From: Mucilaginibacter frigoritolerans
GTDB lineage: Bacteria; Bacteroidota; Bacteroidia; Sphingobacteriales; Sphingobacteriaceae
Direction of reading: 5' to 3'
DNA: 64,000 bases
NCBI RefSeq assembly: GCF_007830615.1
Contig: NZ_VLLI01000013.1
Location: 118,473-182,472 of the forward strand
Under the pieces are notes generated by a model that had not been told where the DNA came from, did no database searches, and saw only the letters and a program-made list of their open reading frames with translations. Position 1 is the first letter of the stretch; each line of letters starts with the position of its first letter. A program made the position numbers and the translations under genes. This document shows positions 8,382 to 17,358 of the stretch, in pieces.

Positions 8382-11038
8382 TTAGTTTGGGCTACCCTGT
8401 CAAGGCATTGTTGTAATACTACAGCAAATTCTTTATCATTTGGCGGGGCAAAAATGGTATTATGCTCGCCTGGTATTTCGTGAACGTTTACGCCTTTCAT
8501 TGCGAATTTGCGCCAGCCCAAATATTTAAAATCAGCCATATAAAAGGTTTTCTTTTTGGCTTTAAACAAGTCAACGGTAATGTTTATTGGCTTTTGGAAA
8601 TAATTACGCTTAGCTTTTGCGCTAGCTTCATCAATTTCATTGTCATAGGCAAAAAAACCTTCTTGTTTTTCTTCCTTGCCTTTAAATAACCTCCAGTAAA
8701 GCCTGATAATTTTACGTTTAATGATGAGTGATTTATACTCAATGGTTCTTTTAGGATCCTCAACGAACAAAACAAAACTGTATAATAGCTTCATGATAAA
8801 AAGCCAGATTCGGTTTAAAATCCTTTTTAAAAATGGATCATAAATATCAGTTTGTTTGGCATAAGTATCAAAAAGAGCCAGCATTTTTACCTCTTTACCC
8901 ATTTCCATTAACTGCCGGGCCATTTCATAGGCTATAGTGCCACCCAGTGAATAGCCGGCCAGTGCGTAAGGCCCGTCAGGGTTTTGGGCAATTATTTCTG
9001 CATTGTAATTTGCCGCAATTTCTTCCATTACATCCAATGGTTCATCAATACCATTGAGTCCTTTTGCCTGTAAACCATAAACGGGTTGCTCTTCGTCCAT
9101 ATTCATGGCAAGGGCGTTAAATAATAATACATTTAGTCCGGCACCATGCACAATGTATAAGGGCATTTTGGAACCTTTGGGCTTTATTGGTACCAGGGAT
9201 TCCCAAGTGATTGATTTGGCATCAACATTCAGCCTTAGTGATAATTTTTCAATTGTTGAATGCTCGAAAAGAGTGGCAAGGGGCAAACGCTTACCTGTGA
9301 GTTTTTCAATACGTGCCATTATTTGCACTGCAACCAATGACCGGCCGCCAATCTCAAAGAAATTATCAAATATGCTGATCTTTTCGCGTCCCATTAACTC
9401 CTGCCAAACTTCAGCAACCTGCATTTCAATATCTGTACGCGGTGCTACGTATTCACCCTGGCGGGTTATGATATTATAGTCGGGTTTGGGTAGGGCTTTA
9501 CGGTCTATTTTTCCATTTGGGGTGATGGGGATGGCCTCCATCAACACAAAATCATCAGGCACCATGTACTCTGGCAAAACAGACAGTAAGCCTTGCTGCC
9601 ACTCGGTAATAGATCTTTTAAGCTCGGTTTGATTTTCCTTGTCAATTAAAACTACATAGCCCACTAAACGCGGATCGCCGGGCGTATCTTCACGGGCTAT
9701 CACAACGGCTTCTTTTATGCCATTTTGTTTTATCAGAGCGTGTTCAATTTCTTCCAGTTCGACACGATAACCCCGTACTTTTACCTGGTGATCAATACGG
9801 CCAAGGCATTGTATGTCACCGTTTTCCCTGATCTTACCTAAATCCCCGGTTCGGTACATTTTTGCTTCAGGGATTTCGCCAAAGGGATCATTTATAAAAC
9901 GTTCTTTAGTAAGATCATCGCGATTTAAATAACCTTTAGCGACGCCTTCACCAGCAATGAAAATTTCACCAATTGAGCCGTCTGTAAGGTTATTTAATGC
10001 CTCATCTAAAATATATACCTGTGTATTATCTATTGGTTTACCAATGGTGATGTATTCATCATCAGTAATAAGCTTTAATGCTGACCATATAGTGGTTTCA
10101 GTAGGGCCATACATATTCCAAAGAGCGCTGGTTCTATGAATGAGCTTGTTTACCAAATCTTTAGGCATGGCTTCACCACCACAAAGTATTTTTATGGGAA
10201 GATAATCTTCCCAGCCCGCCTCCAGCATCATGCGCCATGTATAAGGCGTAGCCTGCATAAATGTTATTTGTTCCTCCCTAACCAAATCAAACAATAAACG
10301 GCCATCCTTTGCGGTATCTGAATTGGTTAATATTAATTGTGCCCCTGTAATTAATGGGAGATATAACTCCAATCCAGCAATATCAAAGGAGATGGTAGTA
10401 ACTGCCAATAATTTGTCTTCGGCGGTTATGCCCGGCTCCTTTTGCATACTTAGCAGAAAGTTAACCAAGTTAAAATGCCGTATTTGTACGCCTTTTGGTT
10501 TTCCCGTTGAACCTGAAGTATATAATATGTAGGCGAGGTTTTCTCCGCTTACTGATATCTGTGGTTCATCCGGAGAATATGTTTTTATTTTTTCAAGCGC
10601 GTCTTCAATTAATATCTCCGTCGCCTCTGATTGAAAATGTTTATGGTACTTTTTAGAGGTAAGTAATATTTTTGCTGATGAATCATCCAGCATAAACTCA
10701 ATCCTATCCTTTGGATATTCAGGATCAAGCGGAACATAGGCAGCACCTGCTTTTAAGATAGCCAACAGACTGATCACCATCTCGGGTGAACGGTCAAGTG
10801 CTAAGGCGACTATATCTCCAACTTTTATACCGTTATTAATTAGTAATGAAGCAAGTTTATTGGAGTTTTCGTATACGACTTTGTAAGTTAAACTGCGACC
10901 ATGAAATTGGAGCGCTATTTTGTCGGGATAAAGTAAGGCGCATTTATTTAGAAAATAGGGAAGTGCCCTTTCCTTTGGATAAGCAGCGAAAGTATCGTTG
11001 TAACTGTTTTTATTATTGATATGTACTTCAGTACTCAT
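8378..11038 (-). CDS. Condensation-less NRPS module: adenylation - thiolation - thioesterase
   Basis: 886 residues. Adenylation domain about 20-515 with the P-loop YTSGSTGKPKG near 173 and the A7-A10 motifs YRTGDLG, GRIDHQVKVRGYR and NGKIDR. Carrier domain about 530-600 with the pantetheine serine in IGGRS (about 564). Type I thioesterase about 615-886 with GYSLGG (about 694) and catalytic His in GEHNTIF. Specificity residues read by alignment to GrsA are D-I-L-Q-L-G-M-I-W-K, which I associate with glycine. There is no condensation domain: the N-terminus starts with a YNDTFAAYP stretch resembling the C-A linker, as if a C-A-T-TE protein had lost its C domain. It is strikingly similar along its length to the 22.7-26.8 kb NRPS. 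It overlaps the next glycosyltransferase by 4 bp. Confidence 0.93.
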   Translation of the reverse strand: MSTEVHINNKNSYNDTFAAYPKERALPYFLNKCALLYPDKIALQFHGRSLTYKVVYENSNKLASLLINNGIKVGDIVALALDRSPEMVISLLAILKAGAAYVPLDPEYPKDRIEFMLDDSSAKILLTSKKYHKHFQSEATEILIEDALEKIKTYSPDEPQISVSGENLAYILYTSGSTGKPKGVQIRHFNLVNFLLSMQKEPGITAEDKLLAVTTISFDIAGLELYLPLITGAQLILTNSDTAKDGRLLFDLVREEQITFMQATPYTWRMMLEAGWEDYLPIKILCGGEAMPKDLVNKLIHRTSALWNMYGPTETTIWSALKLITDDEYITIGKPIDNTQVYILDEALNNLTDGSIGEIFIAGEGVAKGYLNRDDLTKERFINDPFGEIPEAKMYRTGDLGKIRENGDIQCLGRIDHQVKVRGYRVELEEIEHALIKQNGIKEAVVIAREDTPGDPRLVGYVVLIDKENQTELKRSITEWQQGLLSVLPEYMVPDDFVLMEAIPITPNGKIDRKALPKPDYNIITRQGEYVAPRTDIEMQVAEVWQELMGREKISIFDNFFEIGGRSLVAVQIMARIEKLTGKRLPLATLFEHSTIEKLSLRLNVDAKSITWESLVPIKPKGSKMPLYIVHGAGLNVLLFNALAMNMDEEQPVYGLQAKGLNGIDEPLDVMEEIAANYNAEIIAQNPDGPYALAGYSLGGTIAYEMARQLMEMGKEVKMLALFDTYAKQTDIYDPFLKRILNRIWLFIMKLLYSFVLFVEDPKRTIEYKSLIIKRKIIRLYWRLFKGKEEKQEGFFAYDNEIDEASAKAKRNYFQKPINITVDLFKAKKKTFYMADFKYLGWRKFAMKGVNVHEIPGEHNTIFAPPNDKEFAVVLQQCLDRVAQTK

Positions 11039-11143
11039 TCTTTGGGGTATTTCTGATTAGATTTTATCTTCAATTTTAACTTATCAATTAACTTTAGTAT
11101 ATACGTTTTTTAGGTAATAATAATAGTACTACGGTTAAACGAA

Positions 11144-12331
11144 TTATTCAGCATTATGGATGTGCGGGGTATGAATAAATTTCTTGTTAGCTCCCTTTAA
11201 TTTAAATAAAAGCATCAGCATAGTAAAAAATATTAATGGAATACGGATTAATGCACCCAAAAAATGTTTGTTGTAAAATGCTATAGGTATTGCAACGATT
11301 ATACCGATGTAGCATAAAGTCGTAGCCGTTAGCCATAATTGCCATCCTGGGCCTATTCCGGGTATCATTAAAGATATTAGCAGCATAAAAGGCATTAGTC
11401 CAAGCATTAATATGCGTGGTAAAATGGCTGTTTGATAAATTTCATTAAAGTAATCAAAATTGCCGCGTTTAAAAAGTTCTGTAAAGCCAGTGCTTCCATA
11501 TTGTTTAAGCAGATTAAACTGAGCAGATAGCCATCTGCGTCTTTGCTTTTTAAATACTTCTGGATTGCTTACTTTTTCATCATATATCAAGGCGTTTTCG
11601 GCATATGCCACGGTGATTTTATTACGGGTAAGCAATAGGCCCATTTCTTTATCAAAACCACCAACAGCATCAATTTGAAGCATAACTTCTTTAAATAAAC
11701 CATACTCAAGTGCCATTCCAGAACCTATTATTGCTGCCGACAGGTTAAAAACACGCTGCGATTTACGGAAAATGTGGTTATTAACTTCTTCGCTAATGGC
11801 ATCAAGTATGGCAATGGATGTGTTAGTGTTTTTAGCAACCCTATGTCCCTGAACTACACGTTCATCAGCTTGTAGGTAATTGTTTATCTGATATAAAAAA
11901 TCAGACGCAGCTATATTATCAATATCAAAAACAATCGCTGCATCAAAACCATCTGTGGTGTTTTCAATAGCTTTGTGTAAGGCTTTTGACTTGGTGCTGT
12001 TTTCAAAAACCACTTCCAATACCTGTAAAGGCATATTTTTTAATTTTTCAATAGTTTCTGGTTTTAAAGAATCGGCAATAACGCAAATATGGTATAACTC
12101 CTTTGGATAATCCAGATTAAGGGCTTCAGCAGCAGAAGTTAATATGATCTCATCTTCTTTATAAGAACATATGTAAATCACAAAACGTGATAATACTGTG
12201 CTTTTGGGTGGTATAACAACCTTAATCAGCTTGCCTGAAACAGAAAATATAAACAGGTAAAGACTATACGCACCCAGGTAAACAAATAAGATACTTGTAA
12301 TTAAAGCCCCTAAAAATTTAATTATTTCCAT
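11144..12331 (-). CDS. Family 2 glycosyltransferase with membrane helices (synthase-like)
   Basis: 395 residues: an N-terminal helix (about 5-30), a GT-A domain, and three C-terminal helices (about 300-385). All motifs of the cellulose-synthase/N-glycosyltransferase group are visible: the DxD motif in VFDIDN (about 137), the GGFDKEM region in place of the usual ED motif, and QRRRW (about 268) as QxxRW. This architecture fits either a processive synthase or a membrane-linked transferase. It lies 57 bp after the preceding glycosyltransferase and 105 bp before the A-T-TE gene on the same strand. Confidence 0.88.
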   Translation of the reverse strand: MEIIKFLGALITSILFVYLGAYSLYLFIFSVSGKLIKVVIPPKSTVLSRFVIYICSYKEDEIILTSAAEALNLDYPKELYHICVIADSLKPETIEKLKNMPLQVLEVVFENSTKSKALHKAIENTTDGFDAAIVFDIDNIAASDFLYQINNYLQADERVVQGHRVAKNTNTSIAILDAISEEVNNHIFRKSQRVFNLSAAIIGSGMALEYGLFKEVMLQIDAVGGFDKEMGLLLTRNKITVAYAENALIYDEKVSNPEVFKKQRRRWLSAQFNLLKQYGSTGFTELFKRGNFDYFNEIYQTAILPRILMLGLMPFMLLISLMIPGIGPGWQLWLTATTLCYIGIIVAIPIAFYNKHFLGALIRIPLIFFTMLMLLFKLKGANKKFIHTPHIHNAE

Positions 12332-12388
12332 ATGTTAACAACAGTATACGTTAATCAGGTTGTAAAATGTCTTTATTAAAATTAGCTT

Positions 12389-13612
12389 TTAATCGCTATT
12401 GCCCGTATTGTCTTTTTTATCAAGGTTTGCTTTCAGCAGATCCTTTATTTCAATAATGCGATGCTCCCAGGTATTGTCGGCAGCAACATCCAGCCTTTTT
12501 TGCTTATGGCTTTTATTATCATCCAGGGCTACATTCAGTGCAGTTGAAAACTCCTCAGCAGTTTCGCAAAATGAAACTGTATTATGTGTAAAATCGGCCA
12601 AATCAGTATTGAAATTAGTTGATACAACCGGCCGACCTGAGCCAAGGTATTCAAAAAGCTTTAAAGGGAAAATATTATTGCTCACTTCATCTTTTTTGAA
12701 CGGGATGATGGCCACATCAAACCCCTTTAAAACGGCAGGCATCTGTTCGTAAGGAACAGCTCCCTTCATATACATATTGGGCTCTTTATAATCATTAGCA
12801 GTTAAATAATAAGTATCTATCGGCCCTATAAATACAAAGCTTTTATCCGGATTGGTTTTGAGCAGCTTTCTTACCAAATCATAATCTATCCGGCGTTCTA
12901 TCGCACCAAAATAGCCTATTATTGGTTTAGGAATACCTGTTAAAATAGCATCCACATCTAATTGTGCATCAAGTGCTTTAAGGCTGTGGCTAATGTTAGC
13001 TGCATTGGGCACAAAAAACGAATTCTTGTTTAGCAAGGCTTTTTTGTTTCTTAACTCTTTACTGGTGCTGATCACCATATCTACATTTTTAACCAAAATA
13101 TCTTCTGATATTAATCCGTGTTTGGTTTGATAAGGCTCTACGATTGGATCAACACAATGATAAACCGTTAATGCCGGCTTTAAAAACTGGTGTAATGACG
13201 GATAAGAAAAATTATAAGAATTAATGAAAATGTAATTTTTTATTGAACGATTCTTTATTAGCTTTTTTAGCCTATTACCCACTATCCACTCATTAAGTTT
13301 TATGGCTAAGCGATATAATTTACCCTCTGGAAGCATGTTAATAGAAGGTACAGGCGGACTGATTACAATTTTCAAGTTGGGGATCTCCGTATCTATTAAA
13401 CAGTTGGATGCTGAAAAGAAATGAGGTTTTCTAATAAGAAAACCCGGTGTTTTTCTGAATTGGATATAGTCTCGCCAGGTATAGGGCCTGTCAACATAAT
13501 AAACAAAATTATCTTTTGCCAGATGTTTGGCCATGGTGTAAATGGTAGACTCCAAACGGCCATCAAACTGCATCTGCGAAAAAATAATTATGTTTTGATC
13601 TTTCAGGCTCAT
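12389..13612 (-). CDS. Glycosyltransferase, GT-B fold (GT4/TuaH-like)
   Basis: A 407-residue soluble protein. The C-terminal half has the GT4 donor-site pattern: IIGYFGAIERRIDYDLV, then FPLKLFEYLGSGRPVVST containing the conserved ExxGSGxP element. The N-terminal Rossmann half carries HCVDPIVEP and VISTSKELRNKK. This matches the TuaH-like retaining transferases of cell-surface polysaccharide loci. Its ATG shares one base with the flippase stop codon (13612), so translation is coupled. The sugar donor is unknown. Confidence 0.88.
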   Translation of the reverse strand: MSLKDQNIIIFSQMQFDGRLESTIYTMAKHLAKDNFVYYVDRPYTWRDYIQFRKTPGFLIRKPHFFSASNCLIDTEIPNLKIVISPPVPSINMLPEGKLYRLAIKLNEWIVGNRLKKLIKNRSIKNYIFINSYNFSYPSLHQFLKPALTVYHCVDPIVEPYQTKHGLISEDILVKNVDMVISTSKELRNKKALLNKNSFFVPNAANISHSLKALDAQLDVDAILTGIPKPIIGYFGAIERRIDYDLVRKLLKTNPDKSFVFIGPIDTYYLTANDYKEPNMYMKGAVPYEQMPAVLKGFDVAIIPFKKDEVSNNIFPLKLFEYLGSGRPVVSTNFNTDLADFTHNTVSFCETAEEFSTALNVALDDNKSHKQKRLDVAADNTWEHRIIEIKDLLKANLDKKDNTGNSD

Positions 13613-14961
13613 TAAGCTGCGTTGTTAAATATTTTTTGTTTGGCTTTGTTTATCAAATCAATAGCTAGAATTCGTGTTTCAACAAAACCAAGTTTCAATA
13701 TATCGCGTATAGTAAAGTTCAGGTTCTTTTTAAGTACCCAATAACCGTAAATAATTCCCATTAAAAAAGTTAGTATAGATGCCAGTGCCACACCATAAAT
13801 GCTATGCGTAAAGTATATCCCAATAAAGTCACCAATAACATTCACAACTAACATTAAAAACACCTTTGTTAAATTATAATGGGGTTTGTTAAGTACGTCT
13901 AATGTTATTCCGAAAAAACGATCTACAGGCAGTAGGATGGCGAAACACATAAAAATTCGGAAAACATTTGCAGCTTCAGAATGAACAAATTTTTGGCCGC
14001 CTATAACTTCAATAATCAAGCCTGCTGCAATAAAGGCGGCAATGGATACAGGTATCAGCAATACCGTTAATATACCGGCATATTTTTTCATAATATAGGT
14101 CATGTGCCTTGTATCTCCCTTATGAACCGCTGCTGACATATTGGGCAATGCTGTAGAAATAAAACTTCTTAGCGGGATTTCTATAACTTCCATTAAGCGT
14201 TGAGGTAAATAATAAATACCTACAGCTGCCGGATCCGCAAACATATATTTAATAATAAATGTATCGGAGCTGCGCAAAAGATACGAACTTATAGAGGTAC
14301 CAATGCTATACTTTCCAAAAGCTATCATTTCCTTTATACATTCTTTAGTTTTATGTGGAATGGCCATTATTTTTGCCCAGCCGAATAGGGTTGCTAATAT
14401 GCTTGTTATTAATGCAGAGATAAAGTAACCGTAGATTACTATTTGGAAATCGATTTTATGTAAAAGAATCAATATAACAACAGAAACAAAAAATGTACCC
14501 TGACCAATTAATTGCAACAGAAAAGCACGATCAAACCGTTGTTCGGCCTGTAAGATCCAAAGGGCAATACTCGATGGGAGCGTACTGAAAAATATAATCC
14601 CAAACCATTTAATGGTGATTTCCATAGCAATATCACCACTATAAAATAAGTAAGCAAGTAGACTGATAAAACCTAATATAACAGTTAGAGCAAAGCCTAA
14701 AACCCAGGTAGAGCCCGCCACATTGAAAGCACGTTTCTTACTGGCCCCTGCATAAAATTTAACTAGTGAAGTTTGTAAAAAACCACTTCTTAAGAGGTTG
14801 GCAAGTGTAAAAGTTATTAAAAACAATATCCAGTTGCCGAAATCGGCTTCAGATAAGTTGCGGGCAAGTAAAGATACAGTAACCATGCCCACTAAAGGCA
14901 TTATAGCATTACTGGCTAATGACAGGGTATGTTTGTTTATTAACTTTTTTAAAATACCCAT
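13612..14961 (-). CDS. Oligosaccharide (O-antigen/EPS) flippase, Wzx type
   Basis: A 449-residue integral membrane protein with about 12-14 predicted helices and the MATE/PST fold pattern of polysaccharide flippases. The N-terminal segment (TLSLASNAIMPLVGMVTVSLLARNLSEADFG, read in pieces) is characteristic of the family. It would move undecaprenyl-diphosphate-linked repeat units across the inner membrane. Its start overlaps the acetyltransferase stop by one base and its stop overlaps the next glycosyltransferase by one base. Confidence 0.9.
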   Translation of the reverse strand: MGILKKLINKHTLSLASNAIMPLVGMVTVSLLARNLSEADFGNWILFLITFTLANLLRSGFLQTSLVKFYAGASKKRAFNVAGSTWVLGFALTVILGFISLLAYLFYSGDIAMEITIKWFGIIFFSTLPSSIALWILQAEQRFDRAFLLQLIGQGTFFVSVVILILLHKIDFQIVIYGYFISALITSILATLFGWAKIMAIPHKTKECIKEMIAFGKYSIGTSISSYLLRSSDTFIIKYMFADPAAVGIYYLPQRLMEVIEIPLRSFISTALPNMSAAVHKGDTRHMTYIMKKYAGILTVLLIPVSIAAFIAAGLIIEVIGGQKFVHSEAANVFRIFMCFAILLPVDRFFGITLDVLNKPHYNLTKVFLMLVVNVIGDFIGIYFTHSIYGVALASILTFLMGIIYGYWVLKKNLNFTIRDILKLGFVETRILAIDLINKAKQKIFNNAA

Positions 14962-15575
14962 TATACTTTTTGCCAGCTACTGGTTTCAATATTGTATTTT
15001 TTAATAACCTTTGCCGGGTTGCCCACTGCTACACAAAATGCGGGTATGTTTTTAGTTACTACACTGCCGGCTCCAATTACGGCATGTTTGCCAATGGTAA
15101 CACCAGCGGTTATAACAGAATTTGCCCCAATCCATACATCATCTTCAATTGTTATTTGTTTGGTTGATACTTTTTGTATCCTTGGCGGGATGGTCACATC
15201 CTCGTAACCATGATTTAAACCTGATATTACAATGTTTTGTGCCAGCATTACATAATTTCCCATGGTTACCGGGCCTATTATTACATTATTTATACCAATA
15301 CCACAGTTGTTGCCTATAATTACATCACCAACACCATTGTTAATTGTAGCAAAATCTTCGATGATACTATTTGAGCCAATGCCGAATTTTCTGAATGGGA
15401 AAAGGTCCATCCGGCTTTTAAACCGTATAATGGTTTTTTTGCCTTTTTTGTGAATAAACGGATTTACTAAAAGCTTAACCCATAGGCGGGGTTTGGCCCG
15501 ACCACTGGGTACCATGAGCCAGTGTACAATTTTTTTTAATTTAGGATTTGATTTAATAGCGGATAACAATACCAT
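14961..15575 (-). CDS. Left-handed beta-helix (hexapeptide) acyltransferase
   Basis: The 204-residue protein has several imperfect hexapeptide repeats of the [LIV]-G-x4 type (for example IGNNCGIGINNVIIG and IGANSVITAGVTIGKHAVIGAGSVVTK) from about residue 70 to 180. It ends in AVGNPAKVIKKY, the standard ending of WcaF/CysE-like O-acetyltransferases. It should add an acetyl or related acyl group to a sugar of the polysaccharide. The active-site His is probably in SGLNHGYED (about residue 117). It is translationally coupled to the flippase. Confidence 0.9.
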   Translation of the reverse strand: MVLLSAIKSNPKLKKIVHWLMVPSGRAKPRLWVKLLVNPFIHKKGKKTIIRFKSRMDLFPFRKFGIGSNSIIEDFATINNGVGDVIIGNNCGIGINNVIIGPVTMGNYVMLAQNIVISGLNHGYEDVTIPPRIQKVSTKQITIEDDVWIGANSVITAGVTIGKHAVIGAGSVVTKNIPAFCVAVGNPAKVIKKYNIETSSWQKV

Positions 15576-15600
15576 TGGTCACTTAAATTTATTTCAAAAA

Positions 15601-17091
15601 TCAAACCTTAATATTTAGTGCCAGATTTCTTTGTTCCAGATCCAACCTCATGGTTACATTTAAAATTGCCATTGCTAAATAGAATAATATATTGGATGGA
15701 TATTGTATAAACGCCTGTTGAGGATAATTGCCGATATCAAAAGCAAAAATAATCAGTAACATGGCTAAACAATATGATTTAAGCTCAGGATCTTTTATTA
15801 AGTAATAATAATTTAACCCCTTATACATAATAACAAAGTTAAATATGCAGTAAAGAAGTAGCCCAACATATCCCATTTCAACAGCAACCCTTACATAGCC
15901 ACTATCAGGTGGGAAGTTGGCCAGATAAGAGTTTGGTGCAAACCGTTGTCCCCATACCCCAACAGAGCCTAAACCACCGCCAATAGGATGTGATAATATA
16001 TAAGGTTTAATTCGTGCCTGGTTTTTTGCGCGTTCTTCAAATGACGCATCTTTTGAAGGTTTAAAGGCGCTTTGAAACCGGGCAAGAGTAGGGTTTGATG
16101 TGGGAATAATTATTAAAGCCCCTAGTATTAATCCTGCAGTAATCAGAATAAAAAGAACGCGCTTATTGAAGGTTAAAATAGCCAGCATAACCATTGCTGC
16201 CGGTATAATAACATAGGATGCCCTTGTACCTGAGTAAAGCATTACCATAAAGAAAAATGCAGCCAAAATGCCCAATGCTAGCTTTTGTTTTGACTTTAAG
16301 GGGCTTAAAATTAAAGCAATACAAAGCAGGGCTGCTGCCACCATATTATAAGCAAAAACAACAGGGTCTGAAAAAAGCCCCCATTTTCGCAGATGGCCGC
16401 CAATAAATAACAATTGAAAGCGCTCAGGAATGCGGTGTAGCCACGAACTTTCAAAAGGGAACAAACCGAAATATTCTTGCTGAAAGCCTGAAAGGGCACT
16501 CAGAAAGGTAAGCACCAACCACAATTTTATTAAGAATTTTAAGAATTGTTTTGAGCGGATGTGAAAAACAAATACAAAATACATTAGCATTAAGAAGCCT
16601 ACGGTACGTACCGTATAAATCCACTCTAAAATAGTTGGTGAATTGGGGTTGATAATTTCCAGCAGGTTATAGCCAAGCCAAATTAAAATAAACCAGGATA
16701 TTGGATTGTTAAAACGACTCCAATCTTTTTCCTTTTTTTGCCTGACAAAGAAGCCTATTATTAATAAATAGGTGAGGACATCCATGATGAGACCGATAGG
16801 GGTGTCTTCGGGCACAAAACGGGATGCATAATTAATAAAGAATGATGCAATTATTAAAATAGTGATCCCAAACTCAGGGTAAACAATAGTTGCATAAGCT
16901 AGTGGGATGCCAATAATAAACGCCAGAATAACAACACCACCAATAAAGCCTTCCCGCGCTATAATAAAACATATGCATAGTGATGTAAGCACCAAAAAAG
17001 TAATAACTATGGGGTTTGAAAATTTATCAGTAATTATCTTACCCCAAAGTGTTTTTTTTTGAATTTTATTTGGAGCTACACCGTTTGACAT
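15601..17091 (-). CDS. O-antigen polymerase/ligase-like membrane protein (Wzy/WaaL family)
   Basis: The 496-residue polytopic protein has about 11-12 helices and a large periplasmic loop (about 330-400) with an arginine-containing HPIGGGLGSVG region, as in the O-antigen ligase (Wzy_C) family. In a Wzx/Wzy locus it most likely polymerises lipid-linked repeat units in the periplasm; ligase activity cannot be excluded. It lies between the small membrane protein and the acetyltransferase, with short gaps of 21 and 25 bp. Confidence 0.87.
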   Translation of the reverse strand: MSNGVAPNKIQKKTLWGKIITDKFSNPIVITFLVLTSLCICFIIAREGFIGGVVILAFIIGIPLAYATIVYPEFGITILIIASFFINYASRFVPEDTPIGLIMDVLTYLLIIGFFVRQKKEKDWSRFNNPISWFILIWLGYNLLEIINPNSPTILEWIYTVRTVGFLMLMYFVFVFHIRSKQFLKFLIKLWLVLTFLSALSGFQQEYFGLFPFESSWLHRIPERFQLLFIGGHLRKWGLFSDPVVFAYNMVAAALLCIALILSPLKSKQKLALGILAAFFFMVMLYSGTRASYVIIPAAMVMLAILTFNKRVLFILITAGLILGALIIIPTSNPTLARFQSAFKPSKDASFEERAKNQARIKPYILSHPIGGGLGSVGVWGQRFAPNSYLANFPPDSGYVRVAVEMGYVGLLLYCIFNFVIMYKGLNYYYLIKDPELKSYCLAMLLIIFAFDIGNYPQQAFIQYPSNILFYLAMAILNVTMRLDLEQRNLALNIKV

Positions 17092-17112
17092 CTATCTGAA
17101 GGTGATTGAATA

Positions 17113-17358
17113 TTAAAAAAAGAGAATCTTAAAAAACCAAACAAAAATACCGACGAATGCGAGTATTATGGCTGCTGTTAAACAACGTTTTTGTAAAGTA
17201 CTTAGATCTTTTAGAGGATCGACGACTTGTTTTCTGTGTTCAATTTTCATCTCAACAATATCTCCATTACCGGTTTGAACTAGTTGGTATTGCCCTCCGG
17301 CTATTAATTGCCTGATCTTTTTGATCGGGGGTTGATTTTCGCTTTGTTTAATATCCAC
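17113..17358 (-). CDS. Small single-pass membrane protein in the EPS operon
   Basis: An 81-residue protein: a polar N-terminus with Lys/Arg/Gln, a short GQYQLVQTGNGDIVEMKIEHRK stretch (about 22-43, probably a small beta hairpin), then one C-terminal helix (about 58-80) ending in aromatic residues. The start is a GTG at 17358 that overlaps the end of the Wzz-like gene by 55 bp; the first in-frame ATG (residue 37) would remove half the soluble part. I do not recognise a family. Position between chain-length regulator and polymerase suggests an accessory of the polymerisation/export complex, which is inference only. Confidence 0.65.
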   Translation of the reverse strand: MDIKQSENQPPIKKIRQLIAGGQYQLVQTGNGDIVEMKIEHRKQVVDPLKDLSTLQKRCLTAAIILAFVGIFVWFFKILFF

